Assembly: GCA_944990035.1 (NCBI GenBank)
Contig: CALYLX010000005.1
Location: forward strand, 47,666-111,665
DNA from: Clitopilus passeckerianus
Lineage: Eukaryota; Basidiomycota; Agaricomycetes; Agaricales; Entolomataceae
DNA length: 64,000 nt
Direction of reading: 5' to 3'
The translations under genes and the position numbers were made by a program. Positions 20,843 to 31,996 of this stretch are shown one piece after another; the first letter of the stretch is position 1, and each line of letters begins with the position of its first letter. The notes beneath the pieces are model-generated. The model saw nothing but the letters and a program-made list of their open reading frames with translations. It was not told the DNA's origin and did not search any database.

Positions 20843-21484
20843 TGTATATGAGATAGTTGAAGTAGCAAGTGGTTTAAGCAGTTAAGTTGTGTTTGTGAAA
20901 TTGAGTGAAGTTGTTTGATGTCGTCTTCCTGGCAAAAAGCTGCAGCCTTTATACCTCTGGGACATAGGAGAGAGACCCATGTAGAGCTTCTGTTTCGTCA
21001 TCCTCGTCATATATGCACGTCATTTCTCCTCTTGAATAGATGTTTTTAGGAGGAGGGGGAGGGATAGGAGAGGGGCGCATAGGAGGACAATGCGAGGAAG
21101 TAAAGGAGGGTTGAAGAGGAGAACTCCGATCGCGTCGTAAAAAAACTGGCAAGTTCATTGGTGCTCTATTTGACGCGCTACTTGGATTGTTCTTGGATTA
21201 AGAGCAATGTTTTGACTTTGAGGCTCGGGGAAAACTTGAATAGTGTAGAGATGACGCCAGTCAGGGTAGGTGATAGCAGTTGTTCAAGTTGTCGCAAGGT
21301 GGTTTGTTCCTTAGAGGATGTCTGTAGTCAAGGTCCAAGTGCTCTACTGTCTGCAAGCTTTTCCGGAAAATCATTAATCTGAGTGGACAAGGTTTTTGGC
21401 ATGCACGGTGGCAGTCATGACTGTCTAAAGTTGATTAGATTTCCGAACCCCGACTCCTCTTCCGATCTTTCCTTTTCTTCACTG
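20843..21484. other. Intergenic between divergent genes
   Basis: About 640 bp holding the copy 4 promoter (to about 21040) and the upstream region of TRM82. No gene recognised. Confidence 0.5.
20947..21033 (-). promoter_or_regulatory. Promoter of repeat-protein copy 4: TATA box and GA-box
   Basis: On the reverse strand are TATAAAG (20953-20947) and AAGAGGAGAAATGACG (21033-21018), spaced 65 bp apart. The TATA box is about 105 bp before the ATG. No perfect CRE is seen here, but ACGTCA is part of the GA-box flank. Confidence 0.65.
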
Positions 21485-23552
21485 ATGTCGTCCGAGTCCT
21501 ACTACCCTCATGCCTTTTTCCTTCAGCCGTCGCTGTCGCAGACAATCTTAGTCTCTGGACCTCATATCAAAATACTGCATACCCAGTAAGTCGTCTCGCG
21601 CGATATCACCCGAGAAATCGCGGCTGAATGTTGAACAGAACAGGCAATGTCCTGAAAAACACTATTTTACACGAGCCTGCTCTTCCACATGATGAGAGCC
21701 AGGTTGAAGCAAAGCAGAAGAAGCAAAAAGGCGCGGCACAGCCGCCTGTTCCATTTATTCGCTGTGTAGCCCTAGGTGGGCCCAATGGAACTTCCAAATA
21801 CTTGGCTGCTGCAGGCGACGACAAGGTCTTGAGAGTGTATGAGGCAGAGGACCTCAAATTGTTGAATGAGAGGTGATTTTACGCGTTCTACTGAAAAAGC
21901 ATGTCTACGATGTCTAATATCTGAACTATGAACCAGGGAACTACCTAAAAGGCCAACGGATGTCCGCTTCACAAAAGATGGAGAAACGATAGTAATCGGA
22001 GACAAATTTGGCGATATCTTCAGGTAGACCGGCCTACTTCTGCCCTTGACCAAGCTAACCATATTCTCCAGCTATCCTCTGCACCATGAACCAGCTTCGG
22101 AACCCTCAGGACCAACGCAAAAATCCAGAGACACTGTGGTCTCTCACGAGAACCCTTCAAATGGAACCCTCGTGCTCGGCCATACGTCCCTCCTTACTGC
22201 GTTCCTGTTCCCTCCCGATGAAAAGTATATCATAACAGCAGATAGAGACGAACATATCCGCGTCAGCTGGTTCCCGCAAGGATACGTGATTGAGAACTTC
22301 TGTCTTGGCCATAAAAAGTACGTCTAATACTCCATCTCTCCCTCACCCCCGGGGGACTGACATTGATCACAAGATATGTCACCGCCCTACACATCCCGCC
22401 CTTCTCGCCCAACCATCTCGTCTCCGGTGGTGGAGATTCATTCCTCGGCATCTGGGACTGGCAGTCTGGAAAGCTGCTCCATCAAATTCACGGCATTCAG
22501 GAAGCCGCTGAACCTTACATCAAGGTTCAAAGCAGGAAGAGGAAGAACTGGGATGGTAGAGACGATGAAGGCGAAGGGGACCTCAAAGGGAAGAGGGGGA
22601 AGAAGCGCAAGCAGAGAGGGAAGAAGAATCCTAACAAAAAAGCGGGTGATGAGGAAGAAACGCAAGACGCTGAGATGGAGGAACAGAGCGTACCTCCTGA
22701 AGGCGCCGACGAAGCTAGTCAGCAAGCAGGGGCTCCTGAAGACACGGACAAGAAAATCCTCGTTATAAGCAAGATTACTACTATTACTTGCGAGGATGGC
22801 TCAAGGCATATCGTCTTTAATGCCGTCGGGTATGTCATTTCCAAGTTAAACACAAATCCCATTCCCAAACAATATCTATCTTCAGAACAACAGCTCTATT
22901 TACCGTTCCGTATCCAAATCTCGAAAGCTCGGAGGCGCAGATATCGACACCAGCAGTCAACTCATTTGATCTTGGTTTCCCGGTGGTTGATTTCAGCGTC
23001 GTGGAAGACCGACACATATGGGCTCTCCTCGACGGGAACTGGACTCCGGAGAACTCAGAATCCTCCACAAGCAAGAAATGGGCTCGCCTACTAAAACTTA
23101 TTTCAAACGGCCAACTCGAAGAAGTTGCATCCGGTTCCAACCCTCTCCTTGATGCGCTAAACTCAGAATGCCTGATCCCAACAACCCCAGAAACCCTTCA
23201 AAAACTCGATCTCTATTCTGACATCACATCCCTTCCAAAATGGTCAGGGCCTGACAGTGGTGAGGCTGAGGATTCCGAGATCGCAGGAACCCCTCTAGAC
23301 ACTCCAACTCCCAGTTTCGCAAGTCCGAGTGAGGTTGCGATGGTTGGGGAAGGAGGAAAAGGTGCTGGGAGCCTTTCGAAGAGGTTGCTGGGACGTCAGA
23401 GGAAGAAGGATGCGGTGAATCAGAGACTCCAGCAGAGTGGAAGTGCAACACCGAGGCCGGAGACCCCAGTTGGCGAGCCTGAGCATAAGAGGGCGAGAAC
23501 AGAGGAAGAGGAGCAACAAGAGGGGACTGATGTAGCCATGCAGGAAAGCTAA
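21485..23552 (+). CDS. TRM82: tRNA (guanine-N7)-methyltransferase non-catalytic subunit TRM82 (WD40)
   Basis: Six exons (21485-21585, 21639-21872, 21937-22023, 22072-22317, 22374-22829, 22886-23552) join to 596 residues. WD40-type blades are visible, and the signature segment [20 protein letters not shown], then [13 protein letters not shown] and [16 protein letters not shown], is characteristic of Trm82/WDR4. Trm82 stabilises the catalytic subunit Trm8, and the pair methylates G46 of many tRNAs in the nucleus. The protein is longer than the yeast homologue (about 444 residues, from general knowledge). One cause is a Lys/Arg-then-Glu-rich insertion after blade [14 protein letters not shown], at about 22540-22745. 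The other is a Ser/Pro-rich C-terminal tail with a KRAR motif. It is convergent with the dehydrogenase next door, with only 59 bp between the stops. Confidence 0.9.
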
Positions 23553-23611
23553 TGGCATTGTAGACCAAACAAAAGAGAAAAGAGCAATATATATTGTATT
23601 TGATGATGGAG

Positions 23612-25127
23612 TTACGGCACAAAATTTGACTTTGGTCGACTCCCTAATCCCGTCTGAAAAACCACGCATGAGTTGAAAGTTGCACACAGATTTACAATGG
23701 CTAACCTTGTTGTATATTGCTTCAATGCAGCGCATGTTAGCAACAGAGTCCTCCTTATCCACCCAAGTTTGCGCAGACCGTCCTCTGACTTTGTTGACGA
23801 ATGCCTCAAGCTGGTATCGATAAGTCGTCCACCAAGCTTCTCCCTTCCCCTCCGTTTTTGCATCTTCGAACGTGTACGCCTTCTCGATCCTCTCTTTTTT
23901 CTCTCCATTTTCTCTCTTCGTCGTAACCCGGATGTAGTGCCAGAATGTTGGCAGCAAGTAGTTGATGAGTGCCACTTCACCTCCTTCACATTCAACGACA
24001 ACCCTTATGTCAGGGATCTGCGGTATGAAACCATAGATTGGTGGGGGAGAAAGGTCACATCGCAGAGAAGCTGTCATGTCGTTAGGGAAGGCGAGTGAAG
24101 CGGTTGTTCCTCGGTCAACCTTTCCTTCAGGAGCACCGGGAGGTAGCTCCAGCTCGTGCTGGGCAAAAAGGATGGATGTCGGGTTGGCCCCTGCTAGGTA
24201 GCGTATGGTGTTGAGTGTATAGCCTGCGAGACCCGGTTTAATTTTGAGTCGAAATGAGCTGGAGATGTACTCACAACCACCGTCCATAAGAGATCCGCCA
24301 CCCAGCTCGTATTTGAACCGGATATCGTCTGCACCGAATCTTCCGCGCGTAGTTGCGAGTGAAGCATGTATATGTTTAATCTTTCCTAATTCATTGCTAT
24401 CGAGAATGGCTTTCACACGCTGAATAGATGGGTGAAACCTATACGAATGAGTGTCAGGTCAATATGTATTGGAGTCAACTCCAGAAAAGGACGAACCGAT
24501 GGTGAAACGCCTCTAAGAGCACTAAACCATTCCTTTCCGCCAGTTCAAACATCTTTTCGGTTTCTTCGGCGGTATTTGCAGCTGGTTTCTCCAGGAGGAC
24601 GTGCTTTCCCGCGGACAACGCTTTCATGGTCCACTCATAGTGCAAGGAGTTTGGGAGCTAGGTAACTCGTTTAAATTTCGTTAGATTACCAGAGAACGCA
24701 CAGAGAGAACGAACTGGATTGTAGACAGCTTCCACTTCTGGGTCGTTTATAAGGTCTTATACATCCATTAATCCGTTGAGTTTTGCAATCCTTTATTCAA
24801 TTACACACCTTGGTATCCACTGGACCCTGCATAAACTTTCTCAATTCCGTGCTCCTCTGCGTATGCGTTTGCCTTCTCCTGGTTCCGGGCTGCGACAGCA
24901 TAAACAATGGCCTCTGGGTGATTCCTCGCGGGACCAATGATACCCAAAGGGCCGATTGCAGCTGCTCCAAGGATGCCGAACTTGATGGGTTTCAAATTGG
25001 AAGAAGCAGCACGGATACTTTGAGGTGGATTAACGGCCTAATCAGATGTTTGAGACCTCTCAGCTTCATCAGCAGCTATGCTACAGACCGTATAGAAACG
25101 CTTCAAGAAGCCATAGACTGAGGTCAT
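23612..25127 (-). CDS. Gfo/Idh/MocA-family NAD(P)-dependent dehydrogenase, paralogue A
   Basis: Seven exons (25127-25089, 25037-24809, 24755-24715, 24657-24497, 24438-24275, 24223-23706, 23653-23612) give 397 residues. The Rossmann fold starts at FGILGAAAIGPLGIIGPARN, followed by VYAVAARNQEKANAYAEEHG. The family active-site motif is in HVLLEKPAANTAEET (EKP lysine), and the C-terminal alpha/beta domain carries the [19 protein letters not shown] and ending TGLGSRPKS segments. The relatives are dimeric dihydrodiol dehydrogenase and D-xylose dehydrogenase, which oxidise sugars or trans-dihydrodiols with NADP. The substrate is not readable from sequence. This is the most divergent of three tandem paralogues with the same exon structure. 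Confidence 0.88.
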
Positions 25128-25450
25128 GGTAGTTCAAGACTTGAAGCTTGACGAGTTCTGTTCTGGTTTTGGCCTATTTCTAGTTCGCAGGAGCGTTGAC
25201 TCGGATGGCTACCCGACTCGAGTCAGAATACTGAGTCGAAACAGTCAGGGTTCCGACCTGTAGTTGGAAGAATAAGTGGATTGAAACACACATCGAGGTG
25301 GTTCTCAAGGTCATGCATGTTTGCCCAGAACAGTGGCGCAGCGGAGTGATTTCCGGGCTTTACGCATTGCACGCGGTCATCACACGGTTGAATCCTTCGG
25401 TGTGCATTTGGCACTGACGGGGGGTGTAGCAACATATTATAATTCTAATA
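25128..25450. other. Intergenic between tandem dehydrogenases
   Basis: 323 bp holding the promoter of paralogue A and the 3' flank of paralogue B. Parts resemble the flank of paralogue C (around 27460-27508), in keeping with tandem duplication. Confidence 0.5.
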
Positions 25451-26974
25451 CTACAGGACAAACTGAGATTTCGGACGAACGCCTAAACCACCCTGAAATG
25501 TGTGGTCAGCATACTTTCAGGAAATAGAAGAAAATCGGATCTACCTTCTTATACACCATCTCAATTGCCTGCAGATTGGCAACAGATTCCTCTTTCGTAA
25601 CCCAAGTTTGAGGTGTACGCCCCTTCAGCTTGTCGATGAATGCCTCCAGCTGATACCGATAAGTAGTCCACCAAGCCTCTCCTCTCCCTTCCATTTTTCC
25701 ATCAGCAAATGTATAGACCTTCTCTGTTCTCGTCTTCTTCTTTCCCTTATCCCCCTTGATTGTGACCTTGATGTAGTGGTAGTAAGTCGGGCCAACAAAA
25801 TTCATCACCTCAATTTCGCCGCCTTCACACTGCACGATGGCTTCGACTTTGGGGAATGAGGGGAAGAGCCCGAAAGTCCAGGGGATTGACAGGTCACAGT
25901 TGAGCGAGCCGGTGACATTGTTTGGGAGTACAAGGTCTGCGGTGGTTGCTCTGTCAACCTTTGAAGTGGAAGAGTCAGATGCGGAGATGGGTTTTTGTAA
26001 CTCGTGCTTTAGGGAAATGACGTCCGTGGGTTCCGAGCTAGAGAAATATCGCATGCAGCTCATAGTATAGCCTGAACCACAAAGTCAGGACCGCAGTCCG
26101 AATGGGAAGAGGGGATGGTATACTCACAGCCCAGATCCATGAGTGCACCCCCACCAAGTTCATAATTGAAGCGAATATCGCCGGCCTTCATCATACCTGC
26201 TGGAAGTGCAAGTGTCGTAGATATATGCTTGACTTCTCCGAGTTCCTTGCTGTCGATGATTGCCTTGGCTCGCTGTATTGCTGGGTGGAAGCTGCAAGTG
26301 AAGGGGTTCAGTGATTGGTTCCTATAGCTCGCATGTTCACCTACCGATAATGAACAGCCTCTAACAGGACGAGACCTTTTTCCTCAGCAAATTCGAACAT
26401 AGTGCAGGTCTCCTCTGCCATGCTGGCCGAAGGCTTTTCCAAGAGGACGTGTTTTCCAGCTGCGAGAGCTTTCATCGTCCATTCATAATGCAGCCCATTT
26501 GGAAGCTAGAGGCAACAAAAGGTCAGATGGAAGGAACTAGGTTCACAGGTGGGTGTACGCACTGGGTTGTATACCACCTCGATCTCTGGGTCATCGAGCA
26601 GCTCTTGTCATGGTGCATTAGAACTTTCTCGATGTAACCTACATGGTAGAAAGCTTACCTTGATAACCATTTGAACCTCCGTAGACCTTCGGAATCCCAT
26701 GCTTCTTCGCGAAAGCCTCCGCCCTCTGCTTGTTTCGAGCCGCGACTGCAATTACGACCGCCTCCGGATGGTTCTTTGCTGGGCTGATGAGGGCAAGAGG
26801 TGCGATATTTGCCGCACCGAGGATCCCAAACCTGACGGGTTTGCTATCGGGCAGAGGTTGACTAGCAGGTGGATTGAAAGCCTATAGTCCCAAGATGAAT
26901 AACGGCAGGAAGGTATGGAAATGGGTAGAACTGACGGTATATAAGCGCTTCACTAGTCCAATAGCTGAGGACAT
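25451..26974 (-). CDS. Gfo/Idh/MocA-family NAD(P)-dependent dehydrogenase, paralogue B
   Basis: Seven exons (26974-26936, 26881-26659, 26603-26563, 26505-26345, 26291-26128, 26071-25545, 25492-25451) give 398 residues. Exon lengths 39, 41, 161, 164 and 42 are identical to paralogue A. The N-terminus [13 protein letters not shown] leads into the Rossmann segment FGILGAANIAPLALISPAKN. The motif LLEKPSASMAEET carries the catalytic-type lysine. The C-terminal half ([39 protein letters not shown]) is close to paralogue C. The protein is presumably cytosolic, as no targeting signal is seen. Substrate unknown; a sugar or diol is likely for the family. Confidence 0.88.
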
Positions 26975-27508
26975 CTTGGACGTCAGGAAAGACGGAGCGC
27001 AGTCCAACAGTGCACGTTACATTATAGCGGGGATGGGAAACGGAATGCTAATCCCTCTTTGATGGATACGCAATTCACTCGGCTGATGACCTCTGTTGCG
27101 CCGCCATCTAATTCACCATGTGGTCGAGTGCATAGTACCTGGCAGGCTGAGACACCTGAGGCGTGTTGGGATGAAGGAGGCCCAGCCACAAACAACATTA
27201 TCAGATTGACCTTCCACTGTCACTGCACCCTAGAACAGCTCGAGACTCTGACCAATGCTATACGGCAATGCAATACTCATCGACTCGAGTCAGAATCAAG
27301 TGGGTCAAACCAGTAAGGATTCCGATAATACATTTGTGCTCTTAGAAGAGCAATTGGATAGAAAAACACCCCAATGTTTTGGAGGTTATGTTTGTCAATG
27401 ACAGTGGCCGAATTGGAATGGGGCCGTGACCATACCTAGTTCAGGATGACATTAAATAGTTGAATCCTCAGACTTGCATTTGACACAGATATTTTAACTC
27501 TTCTAATA
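26975..27508. other. Intergenic between paralogues B and C, with duplicated upstream sequence
   Basis: 534 bp. The part at about 27020-27240 resembles 29100-29345 upstream of paralogue C (shared GGGGATGGG, ATGTGGTCG, TGGCAGGCTGA, GCCCAGCCACAAACAA), so the promoter region was duplicated with the gene. No separate gene. Confidence 0.55.
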
Positions 27509-29034
27509 CTACAGGACAAACTTAGATCTCGGACGAACACCTAAATCACCCTAAAACGTTGTGTAAGCATACTTCTCAGGGAAGAGAAGAGAATTGAAGC
27601 TACCTTCTTATACACCATCTCGATTGCCTGCAAATTGGCAACAGAATCCTCTTTGGTGACCCAAGTTTGAGGTGTACGCCCCTTCAGCTTGTCAATGAAT
27701 GCCTCTAACTGATACCGATAGGTTGTCCACCAAGCCTCCCCTTTCCCTTCCATCTTTCCATCAGCAAATGTATAAACCTTTTCTGTTCTCGTCGTCTTCC
27801 TCCCGTTGTCTCCCTTTGTTGTGACCGTGATGTAGTGATAGTAGGTCGGGCCAACAAAATTCATCACCTCGATTTCGCCGCCTTCGCACTGCACAATGGC
27901 CTCGACCTTGGGAAGTGAGGGTAAAAATCCGAAAGTCCAGGGGATTGCTAGGTCACATTTGAGTGAGGCAGTCGCGTTGTTCGGGAGTACCAGTTCTGCA
28001 GTGGTTACTTTGTCGATCTTTGAAGTAGAAGATTCGGATGCGGAGATGGGTTTCTGTAATTCGTGCTTTAGGCAAATGACATCCGTGGGTTCCGAGTTGG
28101 ACAAGTATCGAATGCAGCTGACAGTATAGCCTGGATTGTCAAGTCAGAAACACATCCCAGATGAGAAGAGAAGATCATTACAGCCCAGATCCATGAGTGC
28201 ACCTCCACCAAGTTCAAGATTGAAGCGAAAATCGTCGGCCTGCATGATACCTGCTGGAAGTCCAAGTGTGGCAGAAATATGCTTGATGGCTCCGAGTTCC
28301 TTGCTGTCGATTATCGCCTTGACGCGTTGGATTGCTGGGTGGAAGCTACGATTGAAAGGCTCAAAAGTCGTTCTCAGAGTGGGCATGTTCGCTTACCGAT
28401 AATGAAAAGCCTCTAACAAGACGAGGCCTTTCTGCTCAGCGAATTCGAACATGGCACGGGTCTCCTCTGCTGTGTTGGCAGAAGGCTTTTCTAAAAGGAC
28501 GTGCTTGCCAGCTGCGAGAGCTTTCATGGTCCATTCATAGTGCAGCCCATTCGGAAGCTAGAGGCAACAGCATCAAGTCAGATGGAAGGAACTACGTTAA
28601 GTGGTGTACGCACTGGGTTGTATACCACCTCGATCTCTGGGTCATCGAGCAACTCTGTACACGATATATTAGCACCTCCCGTAAATTCAATGTGACCGAT
28701 CCGGGATCATAAACTCGCCTTGATAGCCATTCGGACCACCATAGACCTTCGGAATCCCATGCCTCTTCGCAAAAGTCTCCGCCTTCTCCTTATTTCGAGC
28801 CGCTACGGCAACTACGACTGCTTCCGGATGGTTCTTTGCTGGATGGATGAGAGCAGCAGGCGCGATAACTGCGGCGCCCAGAATTCCAAACTTGATGGGT
28901 GTGCTATCGGGCAGAGGAAGACCGGCAGGTGGATTAAAGGCCTACAAATTCGCGGTCAGTATAAGCAGGAAACGATCGGAGTAGGTAGAACCGACGGTGT
29001 AAATGCGTTTGACTAGTCCAATGGCTGAAGACAT
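27509..29034 (-). CDS. Gfo/Idh/MocA-family NAD(P)-dependent dehydrogenase, paralogue C
   Basis: Seven exons (29034-28996, 28941-28719, 28654-28614, 28557-28397, 28345-28182, 28130-27604, 27550-27509) give 398 residues. Every exon length is identical to paralogue B, and protein similarity to B is very high. The N-terminus is [13 protein letters not shown], followed by [20 protein letters not shown]. The EKP motif, [13 protein letters not shown] and [20 protein letters not shown] are conserved. The donor of intron 2 (28718) is GCGAGT, where A and B have GTGTGT and GTAAGC. It is divergent from the BolA-like gene, with about 340 bp between the starts. Substrate unknown. Confidence 0.88.
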
Positions 29035-29374
29035 CTTGGGGGTTTAAAACAAGGAAGCCCAGCCATGGTCTCAGATCTCAGTCTTTGTCCGTTAACACGC
29101 ACATGATGGCGGGGATGGGGAAACCTAATGACAATTCTCGTTGATGGAGACAGCATTCACTCAGCTGACGGCCTTTACGCTGCCATCTGCCATCTAGATA
29201 GCCATGTGGTCGGGTATTGGCAGGCTGATGCGACCGAGGTGATTGTTAGCAATGACAAACCCATGGCGTGCTGGCTGAGGGCAGCCCAGCCACAAACAAA
29301 TCTTATCAGATTGACTTCCACTATCACCCTAGGAAGGCTCGTCTGACCAACACCACACTGGCAATCCCTTCACA
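29035..29374. other. Divergent promoter region between dehydrogenase C and BolA-like gene
   Basis: 340 bp, largely the upstream sequence duplicated with the dehydrogenase (compare 27020-27240). No gene. Confidence 0.5.
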
Positions 29375-29791
29375 ATGCCTATCGACGTGCAAGAGCTAGA
29401 AGCAGCAATCCGTGGAGCCTTCAAGGTTTCCCACCTTGAAATAGAGGACCAGTCGAGCGGATGCGGGGAGAACTATGCCATCGTGGTAGTTAGCGAGGTG
29501 CGTACCATATTCGTGGCCACCTCTATAGCTGGCGTTGACACCGAACAGGACTTCGAAGGCCTCAATGTACTAAAGCGCCATAGAAAGGGTACGTTGGCGA
29601 TGTTGAATGCAAAGCTACCATGACCCTAACCGTGACATTCAGTCAATGAACTCCTCAAGGATCAAATTGCCCAGATGCACGCATTCTCACAGGTTTGCCC
29701 TGCAGTGCTCACCGTACTCCCATCTGATCCATTCTGCTAGAAAACGCTGACACCGGCTCAGTGGGAGGCCCAACAGGCGAAGAGCGCATAA
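29375..29791 (+). CDS. BolA-like protein (BOLA2/Fra2 type)
   Basis: Four exons (29375-29497, 29549-29588, 29643-29692, 29741-29791) join to 87 residues, the usual size for cytosolic BolA2-type proteins. It reads MPIDVQELEAAIRGAF, then VSHLEIEDQSSGCGENYAIV with the invariant Cys at residue 30, then the RHRKVNELLKDQI and AQMHAFSQKTLTP segment with the conserved histidine, ending WEAQQAKSA. BolA2/Fra2 binds a [2Fe-2S] cluster jointly with monothiol glutaredoxin and relays iron status to Aft1-like or iron-regulon control in fungi. No mitochondrial presequence is present, which favours the cytosolic form. Confidence 0.9.
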
Positions 29792-29866
29792 GCTTCATAA
29801 TTTCACAGCTTAGGATATAGAGCTACGCTAGAATATTAATCAGGGATACCCTCTCCTATAACACCT

Positions 29867-31842
29867 CTATCTATTGCGTTCGCCGCCTTCCATGTTCTCT
29901 TTGTTTATTCTCCGTGTAAACCTTTTCCTCTGCTCGAATTCTTCCACCTCCTCGGGAGGAGCAGGGAACCTTTCCCCCATTCTAATCGGAGGAGCAAGAA
30001 ACCCTTCTCCAATCCTCATCAGAGGTACAAATCCGATAACATCCGAAGCAACTCTCCTCTTGTCAATTCTAGGCGCTGACATCGGGCGTCTCTGTGCCAC
30101 CGGCAGGTTCTTCGACCCCTTCCCTTCCTTGGAAACACCAAGTTGAGCCTGAGAGCTGGATTCTTCTGCTTGTGGTCTTGACGGTGTCAGCGGAAATGTT
30201 GCCGAGGATGCCCTAGGTTTAGGCTTGATACGAGTGGTAACAAAGGTGGCGGGAAGCTTAGCAATGAGCGCTGGGTCCACTTCCAAGCAATTCTTGGAGG
30301 TAATCTCGAGTTGCAGTTCACCCGCTTCCAATGGGCTAGAGGTGATGTCGAGATGCAGTTCACCCGTTTCCAATGAGCTGGAACTATCAGCACTGATACT
30401 GTTGAGGCTGATGTCTTGTAACGGGGTTGTGCCGCGTTCTGGTGTAGTACCGCTTTCCGATGGATGAGGGACATGTAATTTATCTTGAACGTTGCCATTG
30501 TCCTGTGCAGCCTCAGACATGGCAGCCGCTCCCAGATCGGGGCTAGCGAATTGGGAAGGCGGGGTATCCAACCCCTTGAAGTCGAAAAGCGAGTCAAAAG
30601 ATTCAACAGATGGCACACTTGCTTCCTGTTCGGGCTGTGGCTTGTAGGAGTCTGACGTACTGGCTTCCGTACTGCAGGAATCTTTAGAACCAAGTTCAAG
30701 CTGTGTATCATTCAAGTCTGCTAACGCGGCTAAAGCGTTGAAAGGATCTGATTCACTGAGCGGTGAAGAATCTGGAGGGATCGACCTAGTAGACGGGGAG
30801 GGAGATCCTTGTATGAAGCCCTCCTCTCGTCCATCCGAGACTTCTGTAAGCATGATCAAGATTTCCTCTTGAGATATATTGGGCGCTTCCGATTGCGCCG
30901 AGGGTAAAGTGCCATCCTTGAGGACATCGATTCCTAATCCTTCGCCGGTTCCGATGATGGGTAGGCTGGTAGAAGCGGTATGAATTGTTGCCGTGTAGAA
31001 TGAAGGATGGAATGTCGGCTCAGAATGAGATTCGTCAATGACCATCCTATCTTGAGGCGGGGGAGACCGAGCATCACCTGCAGGACCAGCACCAGATGTA
31101 TTCAGCGAGGACAGGTGAGAGTCGGCGGAGTCAGCCAAAGGAGGCGACATGGCGCTGGGAGGATCGCGTATATGCGATTTGGCAGGGTCGAAGGTAGGCA
31201 ACAAGGGTGATGGTCCAGTACTCCATACAGGCGTTTCAGGAATACAGAAATCTGGAGAGCTGTATGTCGACAGGAAACAAGACAGTTCGTTCTCCCATAG
31301 CAACTCGCGTATAGCGGCCATTTTCACTGTTGTCAAAAGTTAGTATAATAATTCGGGTGAAGAGAAGAATGTTGATACACTGTAGAGCGAAGTCACCATA
31401 AATCATAATATAAGAGTCAACAGAGTCCAGCAGCGACAGAGTAGCCGAACGAGTAGCCGCATCAAGCAAAGTCGGAGATGAGCCGAGTTTCTTGGTAAAC
31501 ATTGGAAGAAATTGTATAGAGAACATTATGACTGCGTTCTGAGAATCCAATGAGACCAACAGTGTGGGCTATATGCAGTCATTTGAACGATTACCTCAGA
31601 CGCTTCAAGCAGCTTTCAGTCTGGGAGTTAGGTCAGATTTTCGTTTCCAAAAATGAGAGACGCACCATTACATGTTGTTCATGGGTGAGCGATGAGTATT
31701 GCGATAAATTTGCCAGTAAGGAAATAATGTCCTGACAAGCAAGAATGAAGCGAGACTCGGTGATCGTGGAGGTTGCCTGGAAGAATAGAAATGCGCGATG
31801 CAGAGCCAGGTCTATATTGTTCCAGGACGGAGGAAAGTTCAT
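29867..31842 (-). CDS. Protein of unknown function with helical N-terminus and disordered tail
   Basis: Exons 31842-31666, 31612-31595, 31538-31397 and 31326-29867 join to 598 residues. The N-terminal 140 residues look folded and helical (NNIDLALHRAFLFFQATSTI, ACQDIISLLANLSQY, MFSIQFLPMFTKKLG, SLLDSVDSYIMIYVKMAAIR). The rest is Ser/Pro/Glu-rich and probably disordered. It contains an imperfect internal duplication (SSLETGELHLDITSS / SPLEAGELQLEITSK) and ends with a basic tail KRFTRRINKENMEGG. Exon 2 is only 18 nt. Its borders are chosen because they alone keep the frame (giving HVM-LLEASE-NAVIMF). No family is recognised. Confidence 0.65.
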
Positions 31843-31996
31843 TCTAAAGACCTAGTAATGAGTCCCTGTGAGTTCTGACAGTAGTTGAAGGAGCAAAGCA
31901 GCGAAGTGGTCCAGCTCAAGAACTTTGTTTGGCCGTGATTTGCTTCTTGTGGACTGCCATTACCTTTCTCGGCTAACTCGTTTTTAGCCATTCAAG

